Source of the DNA: Phialocephala subalpina
Lineage: Eukaryota > Ascomycota > Leotiomycetes > Helotiales > Mollisiaceae
Reading direction: 5' to 3'
NCBI GenBank assembly: GCA_900073065.1
Contig: FJOG01000067.1
Location: 100,232 to 164,231 of the forward strand
DNA length: 64,000 nt
Of the stretch, positions 34,137 through 46,302 are shown in pieces (the stretch's first letter is position 1; each line of letters starts with the position of its first letter). The notes beneath the pieces were generated by a model, which had not been told where the DNA came from, did not search any database, and saw nothing but the letters and a program-made list of their open reading frames with translations. Both the position numbers and the translations under genes were made by a program.

Positions 34137-35459
34137 TAAATTTGTGTAATATAAAGGATGGTAGCGTCATGTACATTGAAGTGTTGACATTGTACGAATA
34201 GTTGGGGGAAATGTTTCGATCACTGATGGATTCTACATTGATAATTGAGAAGATGTGCGTTGAGAAGGGAAGAGTGTCTGTAATACTACCTGTGCTTCTA
34301 TTAGATCCACCTAAAACTCTTGAATTGGTCAACAATGATTCACAATACCTGGATACGAAAGGGGTAAGCAAGCACGTGGAAGTCACGAGTTGAGGACGAA
34401 GAATCAGGCAGCAGCATTATTGCGTGAGAATTGCGTGCTATTGGGCAATATATGTGAGATTACCAGCTTCAACTGTATAAATACCCATGGTTCCTCCTAA
34501 ATCCCATCTCATCAAATGAGTTTCTCTTTGAGATCACGTGGAGCTCATGCAATCGAGCCGAATGGAGTCGTCGCGTCACAAAGTTTGAAATTTTCACGAC
34601 GACCACATCAGCCCCAACAACGTCCCCAGCCACAACCACTCGCAGACGCAGCATCACCTATGGCCGGCTCCAGATGGTTCATCAAAAATGTTTCAAGCAT
34701 CTCATCACCCAGCTGTCCCGACTCGTCACTGCACATCCGCCGCAAAGCTTGTATCCTGAGTTCAGACGACGCATCACGATCCACGTCCTGAAACCCATCC
34801 GAACAGCACATCCCGCCAGACCACCAGTTCATAATGGGGCTGTGTCGACACATCAAATTTGTTTCCTTTCAGGCCGCGTCAAACTCCACGTGTGGCGGGC
34901 ACCACCGCTGATCAGATTTGTCTCCACCAGGATGGGACCACCCAGCGGCATGGGCAAGGTGCCCTTAAATGATATTGTCGATCTTTTGCACGTTTGCCCA
35001 CCAGCGATTTCGAGAAGGCGGTTCTCTTCCAGTTGGTTCCCGCTAGCTTTGAGAGCAACGTATCGTTTTGGAGCGGTCCAGGAATAGGGTAGTGTACGAT
35101 TCGACTTCTTGATTCAGCACTCTATTCGGTCCCGAAATGCTGGGGTAAGTCTGGAATCTTGGTTGGACTGCGGTCTGCCATCTCCTTTGCTCCATCTATG
35201 CGTAATGTAACTACGAGTTGTTTTCACAAGAGAAGGAGATCTCTATTTAGGGAGTCTTGGCATTCTTCATGGGGCATGGAAGATGTCTCTGGCGAGATGC
35301 TTGATTCTGTACTTGTAGGGTAGTATTCCGTCTTTCTGTTTCATCTTCAACTTTCTTCTTCTTCTCAGATCTCTATCTTGACTGCATTTACGCCCTCTCT
35401 CTGTTTTTGAGCAATTGCCTTTTGAGTATTTATCGAATTTCTCCTCGTCTCTCTTCAAA
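34137..35459. other. Gene-poor region with possible coding fragment
   Basis: Open frames overlap on both strands at 34608-35087. The minus-strand frame at 34856-34608 (DASSELRIQALRRMCSDESG and LGDEMLETFLMNHLEPAI) looks protein-like, as does part of the plus-strand frame 34674-35087. Neither has a recognisable domain, and they cannot both be real. The last 200 bp are the promoter of the sulfotransferase gene. I list no gene here. Confidence 0.35.
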
Positions 35460-36353
35460 ATGGCGTACTCAACAAAATATACCCCAAGACCTATCACCGA
35501 TATCTTCACCAGCGACACAGACATCAACCGACGAGAATGCCGCAGAACAGTACCTATGAAAGTTCTCATTCTGGGTCTTGGACGCACAGGGACAGCTTGT
35601 AAGCATCTCCCTCTAACTATCAATCCCATCTAACAAGTCACAGCAATGCGTGCAGCAATGCAACAACTCGGCTACGTCGACACTTACCACATGATGTCCT
35701 GCTCAATCGAAAACCCTCCCGATGCCCTCATGTGGATGGACGCCCTTCGAGCCAAGTACGACGGAGTCGGAAAACCGTTCACACGCGAAGACTGGGACCA
35801 ATTACTCGGCAACTGCCAAGCAGTATGCGACTGGCCCGCCATTGCATTCGCGAAGGAACTCATTGAAGCCTACCCAGAAGCCAAGGTCGTTTTGACAAAC
35901 CGAGATGTGGATTCTTGGCACGCTTCTACTATGCGAACGGTTTTCTGGAGGGTCACAGATCCGGAATTGAGATTCCTGCAATATGTGAGCTGGGCGGCGG
36001 GGATGTACTATCCGATGCTGAAGAAGTTCTTTGATACTTTCTTTGAGGGTGACTTCGAGCATAGGGGAAAGGATGTTTTCAACAGACATTACGCGGAGGT
36101 CAGGAGTTTGGTGCCCAAGGAGAACTTGTTGGAGTTCAGAGTCACTGATGGATGGGAGCCACTCTGCAACTTTCTGGGCGAGCGGGTTCCAATGGGTCAG
36201 AAATTCCCTAATGTCAATGACAACCGCGACTTCGTGGCCAGATCTCGCAGGCGAAACCGAATGCAGGCGTTGAATGTGGTCGTCAAGTTCTTGGAGATGT
36301 TGGTATTGGTCGTTATGTGCTTCTTCCTTGTCTCGATGCTTTGGAGTTTGTAA
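35460..36353 (+). CDS. Fungal sulfotransferase-family protein (Sulfotransfer_4-like), membrane-anchored
   Basis: Exons 35460-35598 and 35644-36353, with a 45-nt intron (GTAAGC, CTAACAAG, CACAG), encode 282 residues. The 5'-phosphosulfate-binding loop is formed across the splice: MKVLILGLGRTGTAS. It is followed by the family motifs YHMMSCSIENPPDALMWMDA, ALMWMDALRAKYDG, VCDWPAIAFAKELIEAYPEAK and VVLTNRDVDSWHAS. The last 25 residues are hydrophobic (FLEMLVLVVMCFFLVSMLW), predicting a C-terminal membrane anchor. Family members resemble PAPS-dependent sulfotransferases, but substrates in fungi are largely unknown. An in-frame Met at 35415 is possible; 35460 has the better context (TTCAAAATGGCG). 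The gene converges with an unrelated arylsulfotransferase gene. Confidence 0.85.
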
Positions 36354-36909
36354 ATGATTGGTTTGCACAGGAGTTCTTGGGTTCTTGGACTCTTGTCGTT
36401 TGTTAATATCAAGGTGGGATCATTCGGAGTCGTATACACTCGCATATACCAAGTTTTCTTTCTTGTATTATATGAAGCCGAGAAGGCCAAGCAAATAGCA
36501 TCAAAAGAAAAATTCATCGCATTCTCGCATCCCTCGGTAAATTGTTCATGAGCGATCCAATCCAATCAAATGTGCCCGCACAGATTGCCCTGTCTGTCAA
36601 AACTTCGGGACGAGGCCGCGTCACCGGGTTGGGATCTTGGCGAGCCTCAACCCCACCATTGTTACCCCTATCTTCAATTCTGATATCGTGCCGATGAGCC
36701 GTTGCTCGTAACTGTGCCGTGTGAAGTCGACTCTGCGAGTCTGCGGTTGCATCCTTCCAAGGACCAAGAAACGGGATATGCAAGTTCCGACACGACATAT
36801 GCATGCGCTACAACTGCATCACTTCACAAACAGAAGGTGTCCAAGCATCAAAGATGTCACCACATGTTTTGAGAACGTTTCTTAACAAGCAATAAAATCC
36901 AGATTGAGG
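36354..36909. other. Convergent 3' intergenic region
   Basis: Between the sulfotransferase (+) and arylsulfotransferase (-) stop codons. No coding signal recognised on either strand. Confidence 0.5.
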
Positions 36910-38741
36910 CTATGCGTGCAAGATAGCAGGGTCGATGTGCTGGAAAGCTATCGAACCCCTCCTAAACCGTCTCCTCGTACGCCAAACCACTTTCGCCTCT
37001 CTCAACCCCACGCACAATCCAGTAAAAGTACAGAACCCCAACATGATCTTCAACCACCACGTATCCCCCTCCTCGATTCTCAGCGGTGGTAAGGACCATG
37101 CCTGCGTTAGATGATTAATGTCGTTTCCAGAGGAAGTAGAGTTGACTATGGAATCTTCGATTACCTTCTCCAGCGTGAGGTCTAAGAGGCCACCGACTCC
37201 TAGTATTCTGAATGTTGAGTCGAGAGCTAGGACTCTCATGTATCTGGGGTATGAGGTGTGGATCTCAAACTCGGTCTCGAATTCCGTTTTGAGGATTCGC
37301 TCGAGGTCGACCCACTCATCGCTTTCTGCTTCATCTGCACCTTGGAGTACCCATTCCCTGACTTCGGTAGCTCCGTTCCAACTGACGAGGAAGGTCCACT
37401 CTCCATCATCGTTCTCTGCGATTGCTACATCTGGATTCGTTTCAGGCCAAGCATGCCATGAATACTTGTAGACGCGATAAGACTGCACTTCCCCGGCACC
37501 GAAGCGGCTTTCGGCCCCGAAGTGAGTGTCGCAAAGGACAGTTCCATTGTGAGAGTACTCTGTGAATGCAGCTGTGTTGCCGTATCCCATGAAAGAATTT
37601 CCATTCTCAAGCGTTTGGAAGGAACCTTGGGAAATGCCATGGATGTGGTGTGGATTCTTGTACTCTGCTACCACTTTCGCCGTCATCTTGTCCTGGTCGA
37701 GTTCCAAACGCAAACCGCGAGTGTCTGCAATGTTTGGATGAAGATCATCCACACCGTTGTCGAACATCGTGACTTCGGTATTCTCTTTGGACCAACGAGC
37801 ATCGTGTTGGTAGGCAAAATTGGTTGCGTGGCCGTTCGAGAGGTCTTCAAACATGTTCCTCTTTCCTCCAATAATCCAGATGATTTCGCCATCGGTGCCG
37901 TTGATATAGGTGAGGCTATGCATATACCGACTCGAAGTGAGGTAGTTGCCCTTCAAGTCTTTGGCGATGCTGTTCATGTGAAAGAAGTCGAAAGCTCGTC
38001 CAATCCCGCCATCACCGCCAATATCCCTCAAAGTGTCGGACACTTTGTAGTGATCAGAAGCTCGCCATTGAAATATCAGCTCACCTGTCTCGATGTTGAC
38101 TTCTTGGATCAAACAGTCCCAGATTTCTCCCACAAATGGTTTCCCCAGCTCTGACAAGTCTTTATTGATAACTTGGTAGACAGTTATGAGTGCGGTTCCG
38201 TTTTCAGTGAGGCGGAAATCGTGGAGGTCGCCATCGAGTCCCCCAGCTGCACCAATCTCCAGGAACAGGTTGTAATGTTTGTCGAGCTGAAACATGTCAG
38301 TCTTCGCTTTCCAATTAGGAACTTCCCCAAACGTACCATGTAGTAGAAGCCAGCGCCGTGCCCTCCGACGGCATCATTACCCGCCCAGAAGGTGAGGTAG
38401 CTTTGGCCTTTGTACTCCTGGACAAGAAGGTTGTAAATCTGCTGGCCTCCCCAAGCAGACGTCCATATCAAGTTTCCATTATGATCAAGAATGACACCTG
38501 TGGACTCACTCGTAGAAGATCCCCTTGGCGTCAACAGGGTGTACAAGCTGCTGTCGCATTCTGAACTGGACTGCAAGACGTTGACACGAGGTGATACCAG
38601 GTCCGTGCTTCGATAATGTTGCACGGGATATACTCCATATGCCGCCGCATCGAAAGCTTGATCATTGTGGAAGACGTCCTTATCGGCTCGGCAATAAGAG
38701 GCTGCAGCAACGAGCAAGGTAAAAATGAATGTAAACCTCAT
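36910..38741 (-). CDS. Arylsulfotransferase-like (ASST) secreted/membrane protein
   Basis: Exons 38741-38337 and 38286-36910, joined across a 50-nt intron (GTACGT to TTTCAG), encode 593 residues. MRFTFIFTLLVAAASYCRA is a signal peptide. The body is a six-bladed beta-propeller of the arylsulfotransferase type, with GVILDHNGNLIWTSAWGG, YLTFWAGNDAVGGHGAGFYY, LTENGTALITVYQVIN, GRAFDFFHMNSIAKDLKGNY and GEIIWIIGGKRNMFEDLSNG, then NFAYQHDARW and MFDNGVDD. Bacterial relatives transfer sulfate between phenolic compounds without PAPS, using a catalytic His; HDARW holds a candidate. A C-terminal helix, WLKIMLGFCTFTGLCVGL, is followed by a basic tail, so it may be anchored in the plasma membrane or secretory pathway. 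Many N-x-S/T sites are present. Confidence 0.85.
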
Positions 38742-39486
38742 CGCATCGAAAGCGGAGAGAACAGAAAGAAAGTTGAATACGAAACATTAAATGACCTGCA
38801 GAAGGAAAAGAAGTGGCTTCCTCCCAGGGCATGATGGCATACCAGAAAAACCGAGACACAAGCCTCAACATGGCAGTTGAGAACCAGACCGCTAAGAATG
38901 GAAAGGCTGTCGTGGATCACCCAACATCTAGCCCTTCCAACGAAGCAGACGACGCAATGAAACACCCAAATTTCGGGACCGACTCGTTGGTGACTGAGGT
39001 GGCAACTTTTCCACAAACTTCTTCCCACTGATGAACATCAACGTTTCTTATGACGCGGATGTGCACATCCCCGGTTTTAATCTTCTTCACCGAGTGGCGA
39101 CAGGAATAGACGGGAGATGAGGATCCCAGAACTGCGAGTCGTCCATGGGCGTGGAGCCGTCGAACGCGCGTACTCGCCTAGCTTTCCTGAATCACGTGAA
39201 TGACCCCCTGCTGATCGGTGATAGAGTGGAGTTTACGCGCCTTCCAAGCTTCCAAGGTGTTGGCCTGCTGCGGTCGAAAATGCCAAGGCTCGCACACTAT
39301 ACTATTTTCAGGAAGAGGGGTGGAATGGTTTAAGTGATGTCGATTGGCCGTTCCGTTGTCGTTTGTCTCAAAACACCACAAGCTTTCCTATCTGTTTCAT
39401 TCTTCATTCCATCTTTTGGCTTCTTCTTATACCACTGCTGATATTTTGTTTTGTTTGTTTGTTTGATTCTGTTTAGGTTCAGCGTT
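38742..39486. other. Shared divergent promoter region
   Basis: 745 bp between the arylsulfotransferase (-) and MFS transporter (+) start codons. It contains no supported gene. T-rich sequence (39445-39475) precedes the transporter start. The two genes could be co-regulated from here. Confidence 0.5.
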
Positions 39487-41498
39487 ATGGAGAAGCAAGT
39501 CAGGTTCTACAACTATACCAACGAGTCGCAGGTGAACCTCCCTGCGAAGAGGAGAGATTCGAGGGCAGCACAAAATGCCAAGCTTCCACTCCCCGAGGAT
39601 TTGGATGTCGAGAATCGTGATGCGGAGGCTCAACCAAAGAAACCACAACCAGTAACATGGATGTCGCTACCTCGGAAAGATCAATTGGCGATTTTGTTCC
39701 TTTGTCGGATGGTAGATTTCCTGCAAGTTGCATCGCTGCAGGCATACGTATTTTACCAACTCAAGAGTTTTGACTCGAGTCTCACCAATACACAAATCTC
39801 GAATCAGGCGGGAATACTTCAAGGCTGCTTCACTGGCGTCCAGGTGTTGACGGCGATATTGTGGGGGAAGGCTGCAGATGCGAGTTGGTGCGGAAGGAAG
39901 ATGGTCCTGATTATCGGCCTAGCTGGGACTGCGATTTCGTGTCTCGGATATGGCTTTGCGAGTACGTTTTTCTGGGCTGCGTTTTGGCGTGCGATAGGTG
40001 GGGGAATCAATGGTACTGTTGGGATTATGTGAGTGTTGTGAATGTGGGGTAAATCGAGGAGTGCTGATGCTGCTTGCAGACGAACCATGATTGCCGAGAT
40101 CACCAAGGAGAAGAAGTATCAGTCGAGAGCGTTCTTGATTCTCCCTATGAGCTTCAATGTTGCTGGCATACTGGGTCCGAGTAAGCAGCTTGTACTGTGA
40201 AGTTCGGCTTATACTGACAATGGTAGTCATGGGCGGTCTCCTCGCAGATCCGGTGGCAATTATGCCAGATATTTTCGGCCCAGATGGATGCTTGGGATTC
40301 ACCTTTCTCGAAGATTACCCATATGCCTTACCATCATTGCTCAACGCGTTCTTCCTGACGGTCACAACATACATCGTGTTCTTTTTCCTTGAAGAGGTGA
40401 GTTCCTCGAGATTTCATGTCATGGGACCGTGTGCTGACAACCCGAAGACGTTGAAGGAGCGAAGGGGAAAGTTTGATCTCGGATTGCACCTGAAAGGTCG
40501 TTTCTTCCAAATGTTGCGAGGAAGATCGAGTCCTGAAGGATATTCTCAGCTGCAGACCTGGGATGCGCCGGAGGCGGCTTTGGTGAACTTCGAGGAGAAA
40601 CCCACGAAGAAGCAGATCACACAACGGCTGCCATTCAGCCGCATATGGACACGCAATGTGATCTTCACCCTGATCACAGGAGCATTCTATGACTTCCACC
40701 TAGGGTAAGTAGCGCTCTTTTTGATCTTGAAATTCGTCTGACATACCTAGTGCATTCACCAACTTGTGGACTCTTTTCCTCTCAACACCCCGCTTCCTCG
40801 AAGCCGAATCAACATTCAAACGCGCACTTCCTTTCGTATTCACCGGCGGACTGGGTATGCCAGCAGCGACTGTTGGAGTAGCTACATCCATCCTCGGCAT
40901 GATTGGCATGATACTTCAATTCTCCTTGTATCCACCCGTCAACGCCCGTCTAGGGACGCTTAGATCATTCCGATACTTCTCCATTCTCTTTCCTTTGGCG
41001 TACTTCCTCGCCCCCTACCTTGCCATCCTCCCATCATCAGTTGCTGCTCCAGCAGCAGCGGCAGGTGCGTTCGTCTGGATTGGAATCATACTCGTGCTGT
41101 TACTTCAAGTTATGGCTAGGACATTCACTCTGCCAGCCACCATTATTCTGCTGAACAACTGCTCGCCCCATCCAAGTGTCCTCGGCACGATTCATGGCCT
41201 TGGCCAGAGCGTATCTGCGGGATTCCGGACCATAGGACCTGTAGTTGGGGGATGGTTTTTCGGCGAGGGGCTGGACGTCGGGGTGGTAGGAGCTGGGTGG
41301 TGGGGAACGGCAATCATGTCAGCAGCGTGCTGTGTGACTGCTCTCGGAATGCACGAGGGCAGTGGACATGAGATTTTCCTTGAAGGTGAAGAGGAGGAAG
41401 TTGAGGGCGAGACCTTGTTGAGTAAGGATGTTGAGGCAAGTGATGTACAGCACCCTGAAATGTCGGAACCGGGAAGGGGGGAAAGTAATCAGTCCTGA
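39487..41498 (+). CDS. Major facilitator superfamily transporter (DHA1-like, YCR023C-related)
   Basis: Five exons, 39487-40028, 40080-40180, 40227-40396, 40448-40704 and 40751-41498, encode 605 residues. The third intron (40397-40447) is 51 nt and would read through in frame, but splicing gives the family sequence LEETLKERR and has a good GTGAGT donor and CTGAC branch. Twelve helices are visible: QLAILFLCRMVDFLQVASLQAY first, then the motif A region with GKAADASWCGRKMVLIIGL and the loop RTMIAEI, and the second half GFTNLW-like AFTNLWTLF. The C-terminal half shows SVLGTIHGLGQSVSAGFRTIGP, typical of yeast YCR023C relatives. Substrates are unknown. A 60-residue hydrophilic N-terminus and an acidic C-terminal tail flank the helices. 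Confidence 0.88.
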
Positions 41499-42486
41499 GA
41501 GCTTGGACCTACTATCATTTTGATTTCTTTGTAAATATCAATCCACACTATGATCCGATGAAGAATACGTACTCAGACCGCCAGAAACTATGAAATGACA
41601 TACGAATCAATGTCCCAAGTCTCCGAGTTCGGTCACTGTCTTGGGAGGGGCAGGACATTGAGAGGTCGAACTTCCGTCCTTTCGAAGCACTCGCTCGGAG
41701 ACTCGGATTGGAGGTTGCATTTCCGAATTGAAGATATCCGCGGGTACAGAAAGTTAATGCTTGCATGGCGCCTTGAACTGCAGCTCAGTTTTGCTTCTTC
41801 TGTTACAATCGGGAAGCATGCTCTCGCTCGAGAGCGGACGAAGAGCGTCCTGGTTTACTCTGGTGGGATCCATCAACAGAAATATTAATGAAGGCGGTGT
41901 CTCGTAGTACGGAAATGTGTGCGTGTGTTGAGAATGCTGCAATGTTTCTCGCTCTGTGGTACAATCGGGAAGAGAGTGGTGGAGTCGTCAGCATGGAAGG
42001 GGGTCGATTTTGGATGTGGGCTTATGGAATCAAACAGGGGTCTCCTGGTGATCCGTGCACCGACGCAAACCCTGCATCCTTTTGCAGCGCCGCGCCGCAA
42101 CTCTCTTCCACGACCGACCTGAAAACCTTCTGAGCTCCGTCTCCATCTCCATCTCCATCTCACCTTCGACCTCCTCCCTGCGTGTCTTTGGTGTTTTTCT
42201 TCGATCTCCTTCCTACGCTCCTTCTCCTGGCCATTGGGCTCTTCTCTGTGCTCTATGCTGGATGCATAGATTGGTCCCCTCGAGCCTGAGACACCACTCA
42301 TTGACGTGCTTCTCCAAGCCTGTCGCATTCAACAGGCCTGCGATCCTTTTACCTACACCTAGATTTCCATCCCATTCTAGCATTCACTCGAACTCGGAGC
42401 ATCCGACGTCAACAATCCCATTTCTTCGAACTACACAAGCTCGGTCAATCACCACAACGCCCATTCGAAGCTTCCAAAGCTCCAAG
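41499..42486. other. Intergenic region and promoter of the Nma111 gene
   Basis: The first 550 bp hold only short frames of no recognised family. From about 42130 the strand is pyrimidine-rich (CTCCATCTCCATCTCCATC), as in promoters of constitutive genes. An upstream frame continuous with the protease start is probably untranslated leader. Confidence 0.5.
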
Positions 42487-45400
42487 ATGAACGGCATAAA
42501 CAACAGCGCCCCTCGCGCGAAGAGGAAGCAACATCCAGGTTCCATTGATGAGCGACCAAATAAACAACACCGAGCAATCAACGGAAAGGATTCAGCGGGA
42601 CAGAACACCCCTGAAGTTGGTCTGGCATACGAAGAAGAAGAGTTAGACATGGAGGATACGAGGATTGTTCCCGGAATGGCGGATACGGCAGAATGGCAAG
42701 CTTGTGTTGAGAACGTGGTACGAAATGTTGTCTCGATCCGGTTCTGCCAGACATGCTCCTTCGATACAGATCCGGCTCTGACCAGCGAAGCAACTGGATT
42801 CGTGGTAGACGCAGAAAGAGGGTAAGTTCTCCAAGCTGACGAGAGCCTGTGATGCTGATCTCCGCAGATATATCATGACAAATCGGCATGTGGTAGGATC
42901 CGGACCCTTCTGGGGATACTGCATATTTGACAATCACGAAGAAGTCGACGCCTACCCCGTCTACCGCGACCCTGTCCACGATTTCGGCATCCTTCGATTC
43001 GACCCCAAGAAGATCAAATATATGCCAGTATCGGCACTGCCTCTGAGACCCGATCTTGCGAAGGTTGGAGTGGAAATTCGAGTTGTGGGTAATGATGCAG
43101 GAGAGAAGCTCAGTATCCTCTCAGGAGTCATCAGCAGACTGGACCGAAATGCACCCGAATACGGAGATGGATATTGCGACTTCAACACGAACTACATACA
43201 AGCTGCTGCGGCTGCAAGTGGAGGAAGTTCCGGTAGTCCAGTCGTCAATGTTGATGGTTATGCCATCGCGCTACAAGCTGGAGGACGAAGTGACGGAGCT
43301 GCGACAGACTACTTCCTACCCCTCGACCGACCTCTACGCGCTCTACGATGCATCCAAGACGGCAAGCCAGTCACACGCGGTACCATACAATGTCAATGGA
43401 TGATCAAGCCTTTCGATGAGTGTAGGAGACTTGGCCTGACTCCAGACTGGGAGAGTGCAGTACGGAAAGGATTCCCAAAGGAGACTGGCATGCTTGTTGC
43501 GGAAATCGTCTTACCCGAGGGGCCATCGGACAAGAAGATCGAAGAAGGAGATGTTCTTCTCAAGGTCAACGGAGAATTGCTTACCCAATTTGTTCGACTT
43601 GATGACATCCTCGATTCCAGTGTTGACGAAAAAGTCAAGCTGCTGGTGCAGCGTGGAGGTGAAGACATCGAGGTCGAGGTCACTGTGGGGGATCTCCATG
43701 CGATTACCCCGGATCGTTTCGTCTCAGTTGCAGGGGCCAGCTTCCATAACTTGTCCTATCAACAGGCGCGATTATATGCGGTGGCTTGCAAGGGTGTCTT
43801 TGTCTGCGAAGCTACTGGGTCCTTCAGATTCGAGAGTACGGACAATGGTTGGATCATATTGTCAGTTGACCACAAGAAGACACCGGATCTTGAAACATTT
43901 ATCGAGGTAATGAAGAAGATTCCGGATCGATCAAGAGTTGTAGTCACATACAAGCATCTACGAGATCTACACACCATGAATACAAGCATCCTCCACATCG
44001 ATCGTCACTGGTCAAGCAAGATGAGGCTTGCTGTCAGAAATGATACCACCGGCCTGTGGGATTTCACGGATCTCGCTGATGCTATCCCTGCCTTGCCACC
44101 TGTCAAGCGATCTGCTGACTTCATTCAACTCGAGAATGCTCAATACCCAGCCGCATCATATGTCGTACGGAGCTTTGTCAGAGTCCTCTGTCATATGCCA
44201 GTCAAGCTTGATGGCTTCCCTCGAAACAGAAAGTGGGGCATGGGTGTGGTGATCGATGCAGAGAAGGGCTTGGTTCTGATCTCAAGAGCTGTTGTCCCTT
44301 ATGACCTTTGCGATATCTCCATCACAATTGCGGATTCCATCATCGTCGAGGGCAAAGTCGTCTTCTTACATCCACTACAGAATTACGCCATCATCAAATA
44401 CGACCCAGCGCTTGTCGACGCCCCTGTCCAGAGCGCCAAGTTGAGCACAACCCATGTCACCCAAGGTGCCTCGACCTACTTCGTTGGTTTCAACCAGAAT
44501 ATGCGAATCGTCATGGCCCAGACCACCATCACCGACATCACAGCTGTTGCCATCCCTGCGAACTCAGGCGCCCCTCGATACAGAGCTCTGAACGTGGACG
44601 CCATCACTGTGGACACCAGTCTCAGCGGCCAGTGCGGAAGTGGTGTCTTGGTTGGAGAAGATGGTACAGTTCAAGCATTGTGGTTGACCTATCTTGGAGA
44701 GCGATCACCAGTCACCCAGAAGGATACAGATTATCACCTCGGCCTGGCAACACCGACCCTCCTCCCCGTCATTCAGCAAATCCAGCGTGGTGAGACACCA
44801 AAGTTGAGAATGTTGAGCGTGGAGTTCAACGCCATTCAGATGAGCCAAGCACGAATCATGGGTGTCTCGGAAGAATGGATCAAGAAGGTTGCAGAAGACA
44901 ATGCCTCGCGACATCAACTTTTCATGATCCGCAAACGAACTTTCGAACGCGGCGAGACTCAAAAGGGTCTGCTCGAAGGAGATGTGATCCTCTCCCTGAA
45001 TGGCAAGATCATCACTAGGGTGTCTGAGTTGGATGTCATGTACGATCACAAGGTTCTTGATGCTATCATCGTTCGTGATTGCGTGGAGATGCAGGTCAAG
45101 ATTCCGACCGTCTCAGCCAACGATTTAGAGACCGATCGAGCTATCAGCTTCTGTGGTGCTATTCTGCATCGTCCCCATCACGCAGTCAGACAACAGATCA
45201 GCAAGCTTCACAGCGAGGTGTACGTCTCAGCTCGTACGAGAGGAAGCCCAGCGTATCAATATGGTCTTGCGCCAACGAACTTCATCACTCACGTCAATGG
45301 CAAGCCGACACATGACCTGGAATCGTTCTTGAAGGCCGTGGTTGCCATCCCTGACAATACATGTAAGTTTCCCTCTTTTTGTCAACAGCGCCCGACTAAC

Positions 45401-45680
45401 ACCCACATCAGACTTCCGCTTAAAGGCAATGACCTTTGACAACGTACCATGGGTGATCACGATGAAGAAGAATGACCATTACTTCCCTCTTACCGAATGG
45501 ATCAAGGACCCAGCTGAATCTTGTGGATGGCGTCGTGTAACATACGAGCAAGGCAAGGCAGTCAAGGGCGAGGGACACGAGGGTATCAATATCATAACCG
45601 GTGATACTTTCGACATGGACGACGATCTTGGTGGAATCTCAAGTACTGCTGGAGATTTCAAGGAAAGTAATAAGCTGTAG
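42487..45680 (+). CDS. NMA111: Nuclear HtrA-type serine protease Nma111
   Basis: Exons 42487-42821, 42868-45362 and 45412-45680 encode 1032 residues, the normal length of fungal Nma111. The first protease domain has the triad His119 (TNRHVVG), Asp150 (VHDFGIL) and Ser235 (GGSSGSPVV), almost the same numbering as the yeast enzyme. A first PDZ domain follows ([12 protein letters not shown]), then a degenerate second protease-like domain ([16 protein letters not shown]) and further PDZ domains ([38 protein letters not shown]). The N-terminus carries [10 protein letters not shown], a likely nuclear localisation signal. Nma111 is a nuclear pro-apoptotic protease that cleaves Bir1. The protein is complete; the end at KESNKL is natural. 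Confidence 0.96.
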
Positions 45681-46302
45681 GAGGTCAGGTTTGAGATGGT
45701 CATGAGATTGGAGCGAGGAGAGCTGATGGTCGAGAAGCTAAAGTGTTAATGCACAATTGCTGGATATGTTGTCTGAGTTGGATGGATGGTACCACCAAAT
45801 GTGGATGGTATTTGTACGCACTGGTCAGTATTGATGTCTCCCGAGCTTCCGAGCATTTCGATATACATCAATAGAATACCAGAGAGAGTAGCAAGATATC
45901 CTCCGAGGACCTGGAAATATACCCACTTGCGTTTCTCTTAACATGCGTCACTCAGATCCAAGTTCTCGTGTAGCCAGATTGTGACTCCATTGCATTCATG
46001 TCCATTTCACCCTGTGCTTCATTTTGTACTCGTGACCATGTTCTCATATGTCCATTGCTCCCAATCCAAACTTCCCAAGATCACAAATAGGTATCGTTGT
46101 ATGAATCTTTCCATATGTTGTGATGATCCCCCGAGCCCAGCAATATGACACCCAAACGCTCTCGCTGCCATCATACCATCGTGAATTAAAGTAGAAATGC
46201 AAGAATGCTCGTGTCCTCGTCCCTAGCTCGTGACCTTTGGAACCTTCCCGTGAGAGCCAAGAGGAAGAGTTTGTTCGCACGGCAAGAGTAGTTAGTACCA
46301 CA
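45681..46302. other. Convergent 3' intergenic region
   Basis: Between the stop codons of the Nma111 gene (+) and the F-box gene (-). No coding signal. Confidence 0.5.

Noticed and set aside
40397..40447. In-frame 17-residue segment in the MFS transporter reading frame
   Set aside because: It has perfect intron signals, and splicing yields the family motif LEETLKERR, so it is an intron rather than an insertion.
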